Below, piece by piece: positions 37,068-44,967 of a stretch of 64,000 nt of DNA. The first letter of the stretch is position 1. Every line of letters starts with the position of its first letter. The notes beneath the pieces were generated by a model. That model worked only from the letters and a program-made list of their open reading frames with translations, did not search any database and was not told where the DNA came from. The position numbers and the translations under genes were made by a program. Source of the DNA: Prevotella sp. P5-108 (GTDB lineage: Bacteria; Bacteroidota; Bacteroidia; Bacteroidales; Bacteroidaceae); NCBI RefSeq assembly GCF_002251385.1, contig NZ_NPJJ01000026.1, forward strand, positions 28,993 to 92,992, read 5' to 3'.

Positions 37068-37559
37068 ATGAAAAGAACGATTATCTTACTGCTCGTAGCA
37101 GTACTCTCTGTCGCAACCATGAGTGCGCAGAAGATTAAAAAGCCGGTCTATGTGATAGATGGACATCAGGTGGAAAACTTTGACGGCCGGCAACTCAATG
37201 GCAAGACCATCGTGAAATACTCGATAGAGCCAGTGAGCAACATTCACGTCATCATCACTTCTGACTATAAGACCAAAGGCAGAACCATAAGTGACGTGAA
37301 GACGGTTACAACTGTAACGAAAGTCGACGGCAACAGCGTCACGGTGAATACAACCCAGAGCACAAGTGTAGACAAGAAGGAGGATGTGCTCTGCGTCATC
37401 AATGGCAAGATAGTGCCTTATTCGGAAATGAAGAAGACGCCATCCTCCAAGATTGATTCGGTGACGATTATCAAGGACAAGGGTACTGCGACTTATGTCA
37501 AGTATGCCAAGGAAGCCGGGCGTGAACCCAAGTGCATCATCAAGGTGGTCACCAAGTAA
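37068..37559 (+). CDS. Small exported protein resembling a stand-alone TonB plug domain
   Basis: 163 aa with a signal peptide (MKRTIILLLVAVLSVATMSA). KPVYVIDGHQVENFDG near the start and SSKIDSVTIIKDKGTATYVK ... KCIIKVVTK at the end look like the two conserved ends of a TonB-receptor plug (consensus YVIDG ... IESIEVLKDASATAIYG ... GVIIVTTK). The middle (about residues 60-105) is rich in Thr and Val and is not recognisable. No barrel follows. As third gene of the sigma/anti-sigma operon it could be the periplasmic signal carrier or the protein being surveyed. Function is inferred only from pattern and position. Confidence 0.65.
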   Translation: MKRTIILLLVAVLSVATMSAQKIKKPVYVIDGHQVENFDGRQLNGKTIVKYSIEPVSNIHVIITSDYKTKGRTISDVKTVTTVTKVDGNSVTVNTTQSTSVDKKEDVLCVINGKIVPYSEMKKTPSSKIDSVTIIKDKGTATYVKYAKEAGREPKCIIKVVTK

Positions 37560-37567
37560 GCCGGGGT

Positions 37568-37622
37568 CATCTCCGTCGTCCTATCTATCATCTCCACCGT
37601 CCTATCTATCATCCCCACCGTC
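37568..37622. repeat. 21-bp tandem repeat after the plug-like gene
   Basis: Two full units, 37568-37588 and 37589-37609, then a 13-bp partial unit. The unit is CATCTCCACCGTCCTATCT plus AT, with two differences between copies. It starts 9 bp after the stop codon and marks the left edge of the A+T-rich segment. Confidence 0.75.
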
Positions 37623-37642
37623 GGGAGTGTAATGGAAACAAT

Positions 37643-37760
37643 AAATCGAGTAGGAGGAAAACGAAGTAGTTTTCTTCCTACTTTCGTTTTCCGACCTCTC
37701 ACACCACCGTACATGCGGTTCCGCATACGACGGTTCCTATTTTGGGTGCCATTCGAGATA
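37643..37760 (-). mobile_element. 3' end of a group II intron (domains V and VI only)
   Basis: On the minus strand, bases about 37734-37700 fold as a domain V hairpin. A 9-bp stem pairs ACCGTCGTA with TACGGTGGT, a 2-nt bulge sits on the 3' side, and a short upper stem TGCG/CGCA is capped by GAAC. It is followed by GTGAGAGG and a second hairpin (GGAAAACGAA ... TTCGTTTTCC) as domain VI, and by CCTACTCGATT as the likely 3' intron end. No reverse transcriptase frame is present upstream, so the intron is a remnant that cannot move by itself. Confidence 0.75.
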
Positions 37761-37764
37761 CGTC

Positions 37765-37932
37765 CCCATTAAAGTAGCATATTATGATTTCCTCGGAACA
37801 TGACCCGCAATCAGCTCTGAAATAATTGATAGTAAGACAGTTCTGTTCAAATCTTTCAAAGAACATCTTCAGCGTGTCTTTCTGTTGGAAACGAACGTTT
37901 TCGTTAAGCCAGATGAGCAGAGCTAAGTTTAC
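37765..37932 (-). pseudogene. Transposase fragment, IS1380-like
   Basis: A minus-strand frame of about 55 codons includes QKDTLKMFFERFEQN and INYFRADCGSCSEEI, which resembles the internal region of IS1380-family transposases common in Bacteroidota. It is closed by a stop on the 5' side and runs into the group II intron fragment on the 3' side. No intact terminal repeats were seen. Family assignment is from memory of the FRxDCGSxS block. Confidence 0.5.
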
Positions 37933-38084
37933 TTAAGCTCTGTCATGGCGAGAAAACGTGCCATGAGATGGAACAATCTACACCTTAGACCGAGGGTTGA
38001 GTCGATTACGGATGACAATGTGGAGTCAAATTGCTCCATGATTGAAAATATTCCTCCAAAAGGAATGAGTTCCTCAGATTTAAT
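37933..38084. other. Mobile-element junction DNA without a recognisable gene
   Basis: About 150 bp of A+T-rich sequence between the transposase fragment and a broken reading frame. I see no start codon, RNA or repeat in it. Confidence 0.4.
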
Positions 38085-38556
38085 TTGTATTTTTGCTATG
38101 TCTATCGTCGGATTCTAATCTCATCAAAGAGGCTCTATCAGGGTCTCAAATCGTCTCTGACCAGATTTGCCGACGCAGATAGCTCTGATAACTGGGAACT
38201 CGAAATTCCAGAATACGAGGTTACAGCCCCACACCCCAATAGAGGAGGATATTGGGGAAAACCTTATAGTCCATGGGGAGATATTCCAACAATAGATACA
38301 AATATAGAAGGAAACATTGCAAGACATTCTCTATTTTTTTAACACGGAAAAGAAATCATTTAGCAAATACAAAGGAGAAGATAAAAACTTATTCCGACTT
38401 GCCGCTATCTTACAATATTTTGATACTGGTGTTTGCCTTACGAAAATTAAAAATGAGAAAGATGCCGGTGGAGATATTGAAACTCATTATACTTCATACG
38501 GGGCTTACAAGAAAGCCAATGCAAAATACATAATCACTAAAATATGCCAAGAATGA
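38085..38556 (+). pseudogene. Broken gene of unknown function, frameshifted in a T7 run
   Basis: Two frames overlap. The first (to 38342) carries TRFADADSSDNWELEIPEYE and GGYWGKPYSPWGDIPTID and stops just after seven T residues at 38334-38340. The second continues from the same point with NTEKKSFSKYKGEDKNLF to 38556. Removing one T joins them into one frame. The first frame has no ATG, only a TTG beside mobile-element debris, so the 5' end is also lost. The reading could be the C-terminal part of a larger secreted protein or toxin, but no family is recognised. The next gene starts 3 bp before its end. Confidence 0.55.
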
Positions 38557-39047
38557 AAAAGTTATTATTGCTCATAGCCTTCATAGCAGGGCTGTCTAAG
38601 GTATGCGCACAGAGTTATACCTACCACTCATTGAAAGAGTTTCGAGGAGATACAATAGCCTTTCTAAAACAGAATTTCTACGACCAGCGCAGCTATTTTA
38701 TCGGCAAGAAGTTTGAGGTGCTAATCAATCAGTATATATGGGAAATGCCCCTGAAAGATTGTGAGTCGCAGGGCACATCCCCCTATATAGACCCAAAGGG
38801 GAAAACCTACCTATGCGGAGCCTGGCTACGCAGTATGGAATGCACCCCCGTAAGGTCTGACACAGCGGGTGCGGTAAATACAGCAAGTATCGTAGTGACA
38901 TTTGTACCTCCATACACTGTCGATGACGATGATTTTTGCTATAACCAGCCCGATGACATCACTCCATATGGTGTGGCCAATCTCTTGAAAGACTATATCA
39001 TCAAGGATATAAAGATAGACATTTTCGACCGCCGTCGTAAGTATTAG
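38553..39047 (+). CDS. Small exported protein of unknown function
   Basis: 164 aa with a clear signal peptide (MKKLLLLIAFIAGLSKVCAQ) and a compact domain (YHSLKEFRGDTIAFLKQNF, DQRSYFIGKKFEVLINQY, GVANLLKDYIIKDIKID). Two cysteines (DCESQG and YLCGAW) might pair. No family is recognised. It overlaps the end of the broken gene by 4 bp, which suggests they once formed a pair; an immunity or accessory role is only a guess. ATG 38553 is preferred over 38544 because it begins the signal peptide. A hairpin follows the stop. Confidence 0.7.
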   Translation: MKKLLLLIAFIAGLSKVCAQSYTYHSLKEFRGDTIAFLKQNFYDQRSYFIGKKFEVLINQYIWEMPLKDCESQGTSPYIDPKGKTYLCGAWLRSMECTPVRSDTAGAVNTASIVVTFVPPYTVDDDDFCYNQPDDITPYGVANLLKDYIIKDIKIDIFDRRRKY

Positions 39048-39061
39048 CTATGCATGTCATG

Positions 39062-39096
39062 GTCGTGGCGAATGCCATTAAAAGGCTCGCCACGAC
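39062..39096 (+). terminator. Hairpin after the small exported protein gene
   Basis: A 10-bp perfect stem, GTCGTGGCGA with TCGCCACGAC, and a 15-nt loop, 14 bp after the stop codon. No long T-run follows on the plus strand, so termination strength is uncertain. Confidence 0.55.
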
Positions 39097-39351
39097 ATAC
39101 CAATCATCAACTTTGACAACGATAAAAACCAGCAACTAAGACTATACCACAGTATTCCGTCATTTTCACCTTCATGTGAGGTCAAAAATTGGAGAATATT
39201 GTTTTTTATCATAACTTTACAGGCAGTTACAGCAATAAGTGGCCACCGATAACTGTGACAAGAAACTAAAAAATTAAAATAATCCCCACCTTTTTCTGCT
39301 GAGCCACTTTGCGCCAATAGATTTAATGTCAGAGGCTACAGACAAAGTCTT
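39097..39351. other. Intergenic A+T-rich DNA, no gene supported
   Basis: A minus-strand frame (to 39317) covers most of this gap and reads like degenerate coding or insertion-sequence DNA. It has no recognised motif and no plausible start signal. Confidence 0.35.
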
Positions 39352-39699
39352 TTACCTTTGCTTGGTATCTTCTTTGCTCATACCTCCAGTCTCTATCATT
39401 GAGTCAAGTACATCGCCAAGTTCATCAAAAGCTATATTATGATGATATTCTTTAGTCGTTCCGTCCTTCTCTCCAAAGATACGATAGTAGTCAGAACCTT
39501 CATCCAAAGCAATATATACCTTGCCTTGAAATTGGAAGCCATTCACTTGCATAACAAGTGCCGCCATAGTGAAGTTTTCGCCATTGACATTCTTGACAAT
39601 TTGGGTGGCATACATCTTAGAGATGCCCCAACTGTTGATAACGTCTATCGGCGTTGTATGAAGGAAAAACTGCCTTGTAAGAGTTAAAAATGTGACCAT
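39352..39699 (-). CDS. Conserved-looking cytoplasmic protein of unknown function
   Basis: 115 aa. The sequence (TPIDVINSWGISKMYATQIV, FTMAALVMQVNGFQFQGKVY, LDEGSDYYRIFGEKDG, FDELGDVLDSMIETGG) has the mixed alpha/beta pattern and even composition of a real small protein, with no signal peptide or membrane segment. I do not recognise a family. The ATG at 39699 is preferred to the TTG at 39735. It is divergent from the AAA ATPase gene and shares its 100-bp upstream region. Confidence 0.6.
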   Translation of the reverse strand: MVTFLTLTRQFFLHTTPIDVINSWGISKMYATQIVKNVNGENFTMAALVMQVNGFQFQGKVYIALDEGSDYYRIFGEKDGTTKEYHHNIAFDELGDVLDSMIETGGMSKEDTKQR

Positions 39700-39722
39700 T
39701 GACTCATTTTCTTGCCTTGAAA

Positions 39723-39754
39723 TTTGCGTGTACAAAGGAATAAAGCTAACTTTG
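39723..39754 (+). promoter_or_regulatory. Bacteroidota promoter of the AAA/DUF4143 gene
   Basis: TTTG at 39723-39726, a 20-bp spacer and TAACTTTG at 39747-39754, 45 bp before the ATG at 39800. Confidence 0.75.
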
Positions 39755-39799
39755 TGGTCGCTAATAATGTGTATTTACACAAAATAAACGAATAGAAAT

Positions 39800-41062
39800 A
39801 TGGAAATCCGTAGAGATAAATATCTGGATCTACTTATCCACAGTTGTGGGAATGGGTTGATAAAAGTGATAACAGGAATGCGCAGATGCGGCAAGTCATA
39901 CCTGTTGTTCACCCTTTTCAAGAACTACCTCATAAAACAAGGAGTGAAAGAAGACCATATCATAGGGGTAAATTTGGAGACCCGACTGAATAAAAGTTTG
40001 AGAGACCCCGACGCATTACTTCAATACATAGATAGCCGTCTTTCACCAGACGGTCAATATTATGTTATGCTGGATGAAGTACAGATGGTCAGCGAGTTTG
40101 AGGATGTATTGAACTCATTCCTAAGCATAAGCAATGTGGATGTGTTTGTTACTGGCTCTAATGCAAAATTCCTGTCTAAGGATGTAATCACTGAGTTTCG
40201 TGGACGAGGAGATGAAATACACGTGCGTCCATTGACCTTCAGAGAAGTAGCAGATTTCCGTGATGACTATTCGCAAGATATGATTCGTGAATATATGCTC
40301 TATGGAGGATTGCCACAGGTCGTTTTAGAAAACGATGTCAACAAGAAGGTGAGTTATCTGGAACAGCAGATGGAGCATACTTATTTGCGTGACATAAAAG
40401 AGCGATATGAAGTTCGTCAAGATAGCGATTTGTCAGAACTAGTGGACATCATGGCATCATGTGTGGGTGGTCTGACCAATCCTCCAAAGATTGCAGACAC
40501 TTTTAAAAGTGTAAAGCATAGTAGCATTTCGGTGGATACCATACGTCTCTACTTGGAATATATGGAGGATGCGTTCGTGTTGGAACGTGTTACTCGTTAT
40601 GACATTAAAGGAAGAAAATACATAGATTCGCCGTTTAAGTATTACTTTGAGGATTTGGGACTGAGAAATGCCCGATTAGGATTTCGGCAAGTAGAACCAA
40701 CGCATATGATGGAGAATATGCTCTACAACGAGCTTCGTGCTATTGGAATGAAGGTGGATGTAGGACAGGTGTTTACCGAAGTGAAAATCGAGGATGGATC
40801 CCGTCAGCGCAAGACGCTGGAAATCGATTTCGTCTGCAACCGTGGCTATGAGCGAGTATACATCCAATCGGCCTATGCGATGGAAACAGAAGAAAAACGA
40901 AATCAAGAACTGACCTCACTACGTAAACTTCGCGACGGATTTCGCAGAATCGTAATTGTAAATGGGCTACAACCTACCTACATGAATGAAGAAGGCGTGT
41001 ATATTATAAATCTTATGGATTTTTTGCGCGACCCGGAGAAATACATGGAGGAGAGAGTATAA
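39800..41062 (+). CDS. AAA-family ATPase with C-terminal DUF4143 domain
   Basis: 420 aa. Walker A is VITGMRRCGKSYLL (about residues 23-36) and Walker B VMLDEVQMV (about 88-96), with a sensor-like VFVTGSNAKFLS. The C-terminal half from about residue 205 (YLRDIKERYEVRQDSD, then DSPFKYYFEDLGLRNAR) matches DUF4143, a nuclease-like fold that in this family has lost clear catalytic residues. These genes are very common in anaerobes, often as isolated, mobile accessory genes, and their function is unknown. It has its own promoter and no co-transcribed neighbour. Confidence 0.9.
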   Translation: MEIRRDKYLDLLIHSCGNGLIKVITGMRRCGKSYLLFTLFKNYLIKQGVKEDHIIGVNLETRLNKSLRDPDALLQYIDSRLSPDGQYYVMLDEVQMVSEFEDVLNSFLSISNVDVFVTGSNAKFLSKDVITEFRGRGDEIHVRPLTFREVADFRDDYSQDMIREYMLYGGLPQVVLENDVNKKVSYLEQQMEHTYLRDIKERYEVRQDSDLSELVDIMASCVGGLTNPPKIADTFKSVKHSSISVDTIRLYLEYMEDAFVLERVTRYDIKGRKYIDSPFKYYFEDLGLRNARLGFRQVEPTHMMENMLYNELRAIGMKVDVGQVFTEVKIEDGSRQRKTLEIDFVCNRGYERVYIQSAYAMETEEKRNQELTSLRKLRDGFRRIVIVNGLQPTYMNEEGVYIINLMDFLRDPEKYMEERV

Positions 41063-41214
41063 AATCACAATATTCTTAAACTAGTAATATTTTGTTATGT
41101 CTGTGTTTATCAAAGCCATCGGCATATTTTATAAGAATACCCCAATTCGGGATAAAATAGCGATTAGTTGCATGTGAAGACAGATACATGAATTCTCTTC
41201 CCATGCCATCAGAC
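41063..41214. other. Intergenic DNA between convergent genes, nothing recognised
   Basis: A+T-rich stretch after the ATPase gene. No gene, hairpin with a T-run or repeat is evident. Confidence 0.4.
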
Positions 41215-41383
41215 ATGGGCTATATAAAAAGCATCGAAAGAGATTATTCTGTCCTTAGAACAATGTAAGTTGCTTCGTGTCTTCGATGCAGTATCCTTGC
41301 AATGCCTTTGGCTTGTTATCAAAGAAACAATATGCTTGGAATCAACGAATGTTATGCCGGTACATCTTCCGAAAGCTCCCAGA
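41215..41383 (-). pseudogene. Possible IS982-like transposase fragment
   Basis: Minus-strand frame reading LGAFGRCTGITFVDSKHI, close to the CTGISFIDST block that precedes a catalytic Asp in IS982-type transposases, then degenerating with frame changes. It starts exactly where the deiminase gene ends, so an insertion or deletion probably defined that end. The identification rests on one motif. Confidence 0.35.
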
Positions 41384-42463
41384 TTAAAAACCATAATACA
41401 AACGATCCAAATCCCTATTATCATTCTCTAGTTTTTTAGGATAATAGTCACCAAGGAATCGGATTTCATCAAAGCATACACTATTAGAGTCTTTCTGATA
41501 CTTCTCTATAATAGAATTATATCTTTTGTCATTCTCTATATCGTGATGCAATTTGGACATATCTTCACTAATTGTCCATGAACAACAATTCAAAGCTCCA
41601 CCCCATTTCTCGATAAATTCTTTCATCTGAACTTGATAAATTCTTCCTCTATAATCTGGATATAAAGCAATAAAATGACTCATTGCTTCATTATCAAGTT
41701 TTGTATTGCCAATTCCTGGAACAATAATAACATCACGCGTCTGAAGAGCGTTGATATATGCCCAACTTAATTCGTTATATTCAGAAAGATTCAACTCTAT
41801 AACATAAAAATGTTCCATCAAGATATTACGCATTTGAGTCGCAATACCATCATCATATACAGAAAGATTAGTTAACACTACAGGTTTGCCATTTTTTTGT
41901 GGGCTGACAAATCTTAATATTCCATCCGTATGCCCACAAACATCCTTTTTATCCCATGGTAGCCATACTATAATTATATCATCAATAATTGAATTAGATT
42001 CTTTAGGTTTGAAAGAATCCCGAATTTGAGATTCTATCTCGTTTTGAGATAATCCTTCGTTTTCTATCATCACCTTGTCTGTCATTACAATAAAAGATTT
42101 CGTGGTGTAAAAATTTGGTTGTTCTATTTCGCCAACAACAATATTTCCACCATCTATAACCAAAGAAGAATGATTAACGATTAAATTAGTTCTATCAATC
42201 TTCTTCATTACTTTATCTACGTCAGTAATATAATTTTCCTTTCCTCTTAGATAGTCGGGATTGTAGACAAATTGGGAGAAACTATCACATGCAAATGGTA
42301 TCGGCATATAATCACGACACCAATAATCCTTAGTTAAAGGAAGTGTTTCATGCGCTACGTTATTAGCATCCAGAATTTCACAAACATCCTTATAGATATT
42401 GGGATAATCAGTACGTAGCAACTGTGAAAAAAACACTTTGTCTTTATATTGTTCTGTTATCAT
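41384..42463 (-). CDS. Agmatine-deiminase-family (guanidino-group-modifying) enzyme
   Basis: 359 aa. Family motifs are intact: WCRDYMP (about residues 48-54), DGGNIV (about 104), CGHTDG with the catalytic His and an Asp (about 176), and GGALNCCSW, where Cys294 aligns with the nucleophile of agmatine deiminase. Agmatine deiminase makes N-carbamoylputrescine in putrescine synthesis. Here there is no carbamoylputrescine amidase or other polyamine gene; the gene is last in a compact operon with a nuclease and a WYL regulator. Sequence around the motifs differs from housekeeping enzymes (GGAL for GGGN), so the substrate may be another guanidino compound or protein arginine. It overlaps the gene upstream by 4 bp. 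Confidence 0.8.
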   Translation of the reverse strand: MITEQYKDKVFFSQLLRTDYPNIYKDVCEILDANNVAHETLPLTKDYWCRDYMPIPFACDSFSQFVYNPDYLRGKENYITDVDKVMKKIDRTNLIVNHSSLVIDGGNIVVGEIEQPNFYTTKSFIVMTDKVMIENEGLSQNEIESQIRDSFKPKESNSIIDDIIIVWLPWDKKDVCGHTDGILRFVSPQKNGKPVVLTNLSVYDDGIATQMRNILMEHFYVIELNLSEYNELSWAYINALQTRDVIIVPGIGNTKLDNEAMSHFIALYPDYRGRIYQVQMKEFIEKWGGALNCCSWTISEDMSKLHHDIENDKRYNSIIEKYQKDSNSVCFDEIRFLGDYYPKKLENDNRDLDRLYYGF

Positions 42464-43035
42464 AGCTTTTCAACTCGTTTAAATCCCCATAATCTGTTGT
42501 CGTTTATATTGATTCGCTGCATAGGTTCTGCATAGCCTGATGTTTCATCAGGCTCATCTATCCATTCTATACAAAACTTACCATTGCTTAGTATATTTGC
42601 TCCACCAAATATATCATACCAAAGATCATGAGGAGCCCAATCTTTTCTTTTTTCATTATTCTCCCATTCTTTTCCCCCAGGCACAATAGCTTTATATCCT
42701 CTAATCAAGAAAGACGCATGATATTTCTTTTGTGGGTCATCAAACAAAACATCAACGCCCGATGGATTTGGATATACAGCACCTAAAGCATAACCAAATT
42801 CATCTTTCCCTTTCAGATATTTTTTTTCATCTTTAATATTGCCATCATCCTCATGGTAATAGAATTCGATGCAGGTCAACTTTAGTCTATACGCATCCTT
42901 ACAACCGCCATTAATAAGAAAATAGCCCGAGAAGAATGCAGCTTCAGCTATTTTCTTAAACTCTTTAAACAGGTTCGCTTCACAACCATCAGCGCCTTTG
43001 AAAGCCTTTAAGACTTGAAATAACCTTGATTCCAT
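42460..43035 (-). CDS. 191-aa protein of unknown function in the nuclease/WYL operon
   Basis: No signal peptide or membrane helix. The N-terminus VLKAFKGADGCEANLFKEFK is followed by a beta-rich centre: CIEFYYHEDDG, NPSGVDVLFDD and HASFLIRGYKAI, then GGANILSNGKFCIEW and a basic C-terminus. The order of an E-containing strand, a SGxDxxF block and a LIRG strand reminds me weakly of small proteins with a methylpurine-glycosylase-like fold, but I cannot confirm it. It lies between the WYL regulator (16 bp) and the deiminase gene (4-bp overlap), so it is probably made together with both. Confidence 0.7.
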   Translation of the reverse strand: MESRLFQVLKAFKGADGCEANLFKEFKKIAEAAFFSGYFLINGGCKDAYRLKLTCIEFYYHEDDGNIKDEKKYLKGKDEFGYALGAVYPNPSGVDVLFDDPQKKYHASFLIRGYKAIVPGGKEWENNEKRKDWAPHDLWYDIFGGANILSNGKFCIEWIDEPDETSGYAEPMQRININDNRLWGFKRVEKL

Positions 43036-43051
43036 ACTTGTAGAACTATCT

Positions 43052-43951
43052 TTATTTGTAAACCTCTATTGTTTTATCCAACCATATACATATCTTCTCC
43101 TGAAGACTTTTGGGCTCTAACACTTTTATCATATTGCCGAAACTCATTAGTTTCATATAAAAGTCGTAGGTTGGACGCAATGTTAATTCAAAATCGGCAT
43201 AATCATCACATGCATTGATTTCTTTTTGCGAGTGATGCAACGGCAATGTGCGCATATAGTGCTGATGATATTTATCTGCCCTTAACACTATTCTCTGAAG
43301 CGGAGCAGATTCATCCAATACAATTCCAAAGTATTCTGCAAAATATTCTTTTGCACAAAAATCTTTTGGCAAAACAAAATGAGCATCTGTTAAGTTAACA
43401 CCTTCTATTCTATCAAGAGAATACAAACGCAAGTAGTTATAGTCTATATTTCTTGCTAACATATACCAACGCTGTGCGGACATTTTCACACAGTACGGTT
43501 CAACAAGAAACGTCTTTGCCTCTTGCATCGAAAAAGAACGAAACGTCATCTGTAGAACTACATTTGACTTCATCGCTTCAAGTATTGTTGCAAGAAAGTC
43601 TTGGCTTGAAGGAATATCTTCTGTCAGTATTCTATCATGGATAGATATGCTGCTTGATAATGTTTCTGCCGTGCCGTAGGTTTCAAGAAGCCATGTACGC
43701 AATTCCCCTTCATTTAATACTTCGGGATTGGCTATATAATAATGGTATCTGCCATGTTGCTCACAATCAATCACAATGCCGAACATATCAAGGATACCGC
43801 CTTTCCAACGATCAAATGTTTGCCGTGGCAAGTTCTCACCACGGCTAAGATCTATATTCTGACGCCACTTTTCATTGAGATCTTTCAATGTAATGCGCCC
43901 AGAACGATGAATGGTCTTAATTACCCAAATATACTTTTGTATGAGTGACAT
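43052..43951 (-). CDS. WYL-domain transcriptional regulator
   Basis: 299 aa. The N-terminal winged helix-turn-helix (YIWVIKTIHRSGRITLKDLN) is followed by a helical linker and a WYL domain near residues 155-215 (VEPYCVKMSAQRWYMLARN, then RLYSLDRIEGV). WYL domains bind nucleotide-like or other ligands, and such regulators often sit in phage-defence loci, where they repress or activate their own operon. ATG at 43951 (MSLIQKYIWV) is preferred over 43990, which would overlap the nuclease gene. The spacing to the nuclease gene stop is 4 bp. Confidence 0.88.
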   Translation of the reverse strand: MSLIQKYIWVIKTIHRSGRITLKDLNEKWRQNIDLSRGENLPRQTFDRWKGGILDMFGIVIDCEQHGRYHYYIANPEVLNEGELRTWLLETYGTAETLSSSISIHDRILTEDIPSSQDFLATILEAMKSNVVLQMTFRSFSMQEAKTFLVEPYCVKMSAQRWYMLARNIDYNYLRLYSLDRIEGVNLTDAHFVLPKDFCAKEYFAEYFGIVLDESAPLQRIVLRADKYHQHYMRTLPLHHSQKEINACDDYADFELTLRPTYDFYMKLMSFGNMIKVLEPKSLQEKICIWLDKTIEVYK

Positions 43952-43955
43952 AGGC

Positions 43956-44837
43956 TTAATTGTTATTGTAGCCAAACTCACGTGTTCCAAACTTGCGTTT
44001 ATAGAGCGACTCCCTATCTATAGCATGCTCTTCCAATATCTTCAATGGCAATGTTTCTAATATACACCATTGAAAATACTTTTGAGCATAAGTGGCATCG
44101 TTATTGATAAGCTCTTGTAAATCTTTATCAAACCCATGCCCTGTATTAGCATATATCTCCCAACGTCCCCAAATGCCTTTAGTATTATATGTAGAACCCA
44201 CATATTGTTTACCAGTTAATTTGTCAAGGATAAGATAGATACAATTACAACTTTCCAACTTGGCCTTCCACTCCTTATTGTTTGATTTAAAGATCATTTT
44301 AAGTTGATTATAATTAAGAACTACATCCTCAAAACTGGTAAAGACAGGAATATTATTCTCTTGTAGCCCACGATCGATTCTTATTACTTTCATTTTATTG
44401 TTAAACCCTTGAAGCCAACTTACAGGATTATTCCAATCTATTACGATTCTTTCTTTAAGTAGTTGGAAGCCATCAAGTTCAGAGAAATCAAACTTGGCTT
44501 GCACTTCTCCATTATAGTCTTCTATTTCTTTCAATACGCCATTATTTTTAAAGACTCCAACAAATCGAGACGATATACCTTCTTCGCCAATAAACGAAAC
44601 AATATAGTCAACATCCTTGAAACGTTTTTCAACTTGCTCACTTTGATAACTAAGGAACACGTCATGCTCATTAAGATACAAATCGAAAAGTGAGTTGGAA
44701 TATTTCTTTCCGTCAATTAATTTCTCTTTTCTATTGTCCTTATGTCTAATAAGTCTGATGCGTTTTTTGTCTGCATTATCAAACTCTTCATTTCTACCTA
44801 TTAAAAGGTCTTGTATAAATACAATATAAACTTTCAT
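43956..44837 (-). CDS. GIY-YIG nuclease with an uncharacterised N-terminal domain
   Basis: 293 aa. The C-terminal domain (from about residue 195) has the GIY-YIG core: CIYLILDKLTGKQYVGST, the Arg in GIWGRWEIYANTG, and the metal-binding Glu in AIDRESLYKRKFGTR; the usual GIY reads CIY. The first 190 residues (VYIVFIQDLLIGRNEEF, YLNEHDVFLSYQSEQVEKRF) are a distinct domain I do not recognise, probably for DNA or target recognition. Other proteins of this layout are annotated only as GIY-YIG family. The frame is open to 44978, but those extra residues overlap a better small ORF, so ATG 44837 is chosen. Confidence 0.85.
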   Translation of the reverse strand: MKVYIVFIQDLLIGRNEEFDNADKKRIRLIRHKDNRKEKLIDGKKYSNSLFDLYLNEHDVFLSYQSEQVEKRFKDVDYIVSFIGEEGISSRFVGVFKNNGVLKEIEDYNGEVQAKFDFSELDGFQLLKERIVIDWNNPVSWLQGFNNKMKVIRIDRGLQENNIPVFTSFEDVVLNYNQLKMIFKSNNKEWKAKLESCNCIYLILDKLTGKQYVGSTYNTKGIWGRWEIYANTGHGFDKDLQELINNDATYAQKYFQWCILETLPLKILEEHAIDRESLYKRKFGTREFGYNNN

Positions 44838-44856
44838 CTTCTTAATGTTTATTTGA

Positions 44857-44946
44857 TTACTTCCAATTAAACTCCTCGATTCCAAGTATCTCAAGTCCCA
44901 AGTATTTCCATGCTTCCTTATCAAAGTTTGGCGTGTATCTTGCCAT
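44857..44946 (-). CDS. 29-aa small ORF between the 209-aa gene and the nuclease gene
   Basis: ATG at 44946 opens a 29-codon frame starting MARYTPNFDKEAW and ending GIEEFNWK. It fits exactly into the gap left by its neighbours, 21 bp after the stop of the 209-aa gene and 19 bp before the nuclease ATG. Its composition (several aromatic and acidic residues) is protein-like, in contrast to the overlapping upstream extension of the nuclease frame. Coding is not proven. Confidence 0.4.
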   Translation of the reverse strand: MARYTPNFDKEAWKYLGLEILGIEEFNWK

Positions 44947-44967
44947 AGTTCGTAAGACGGATTCTTC

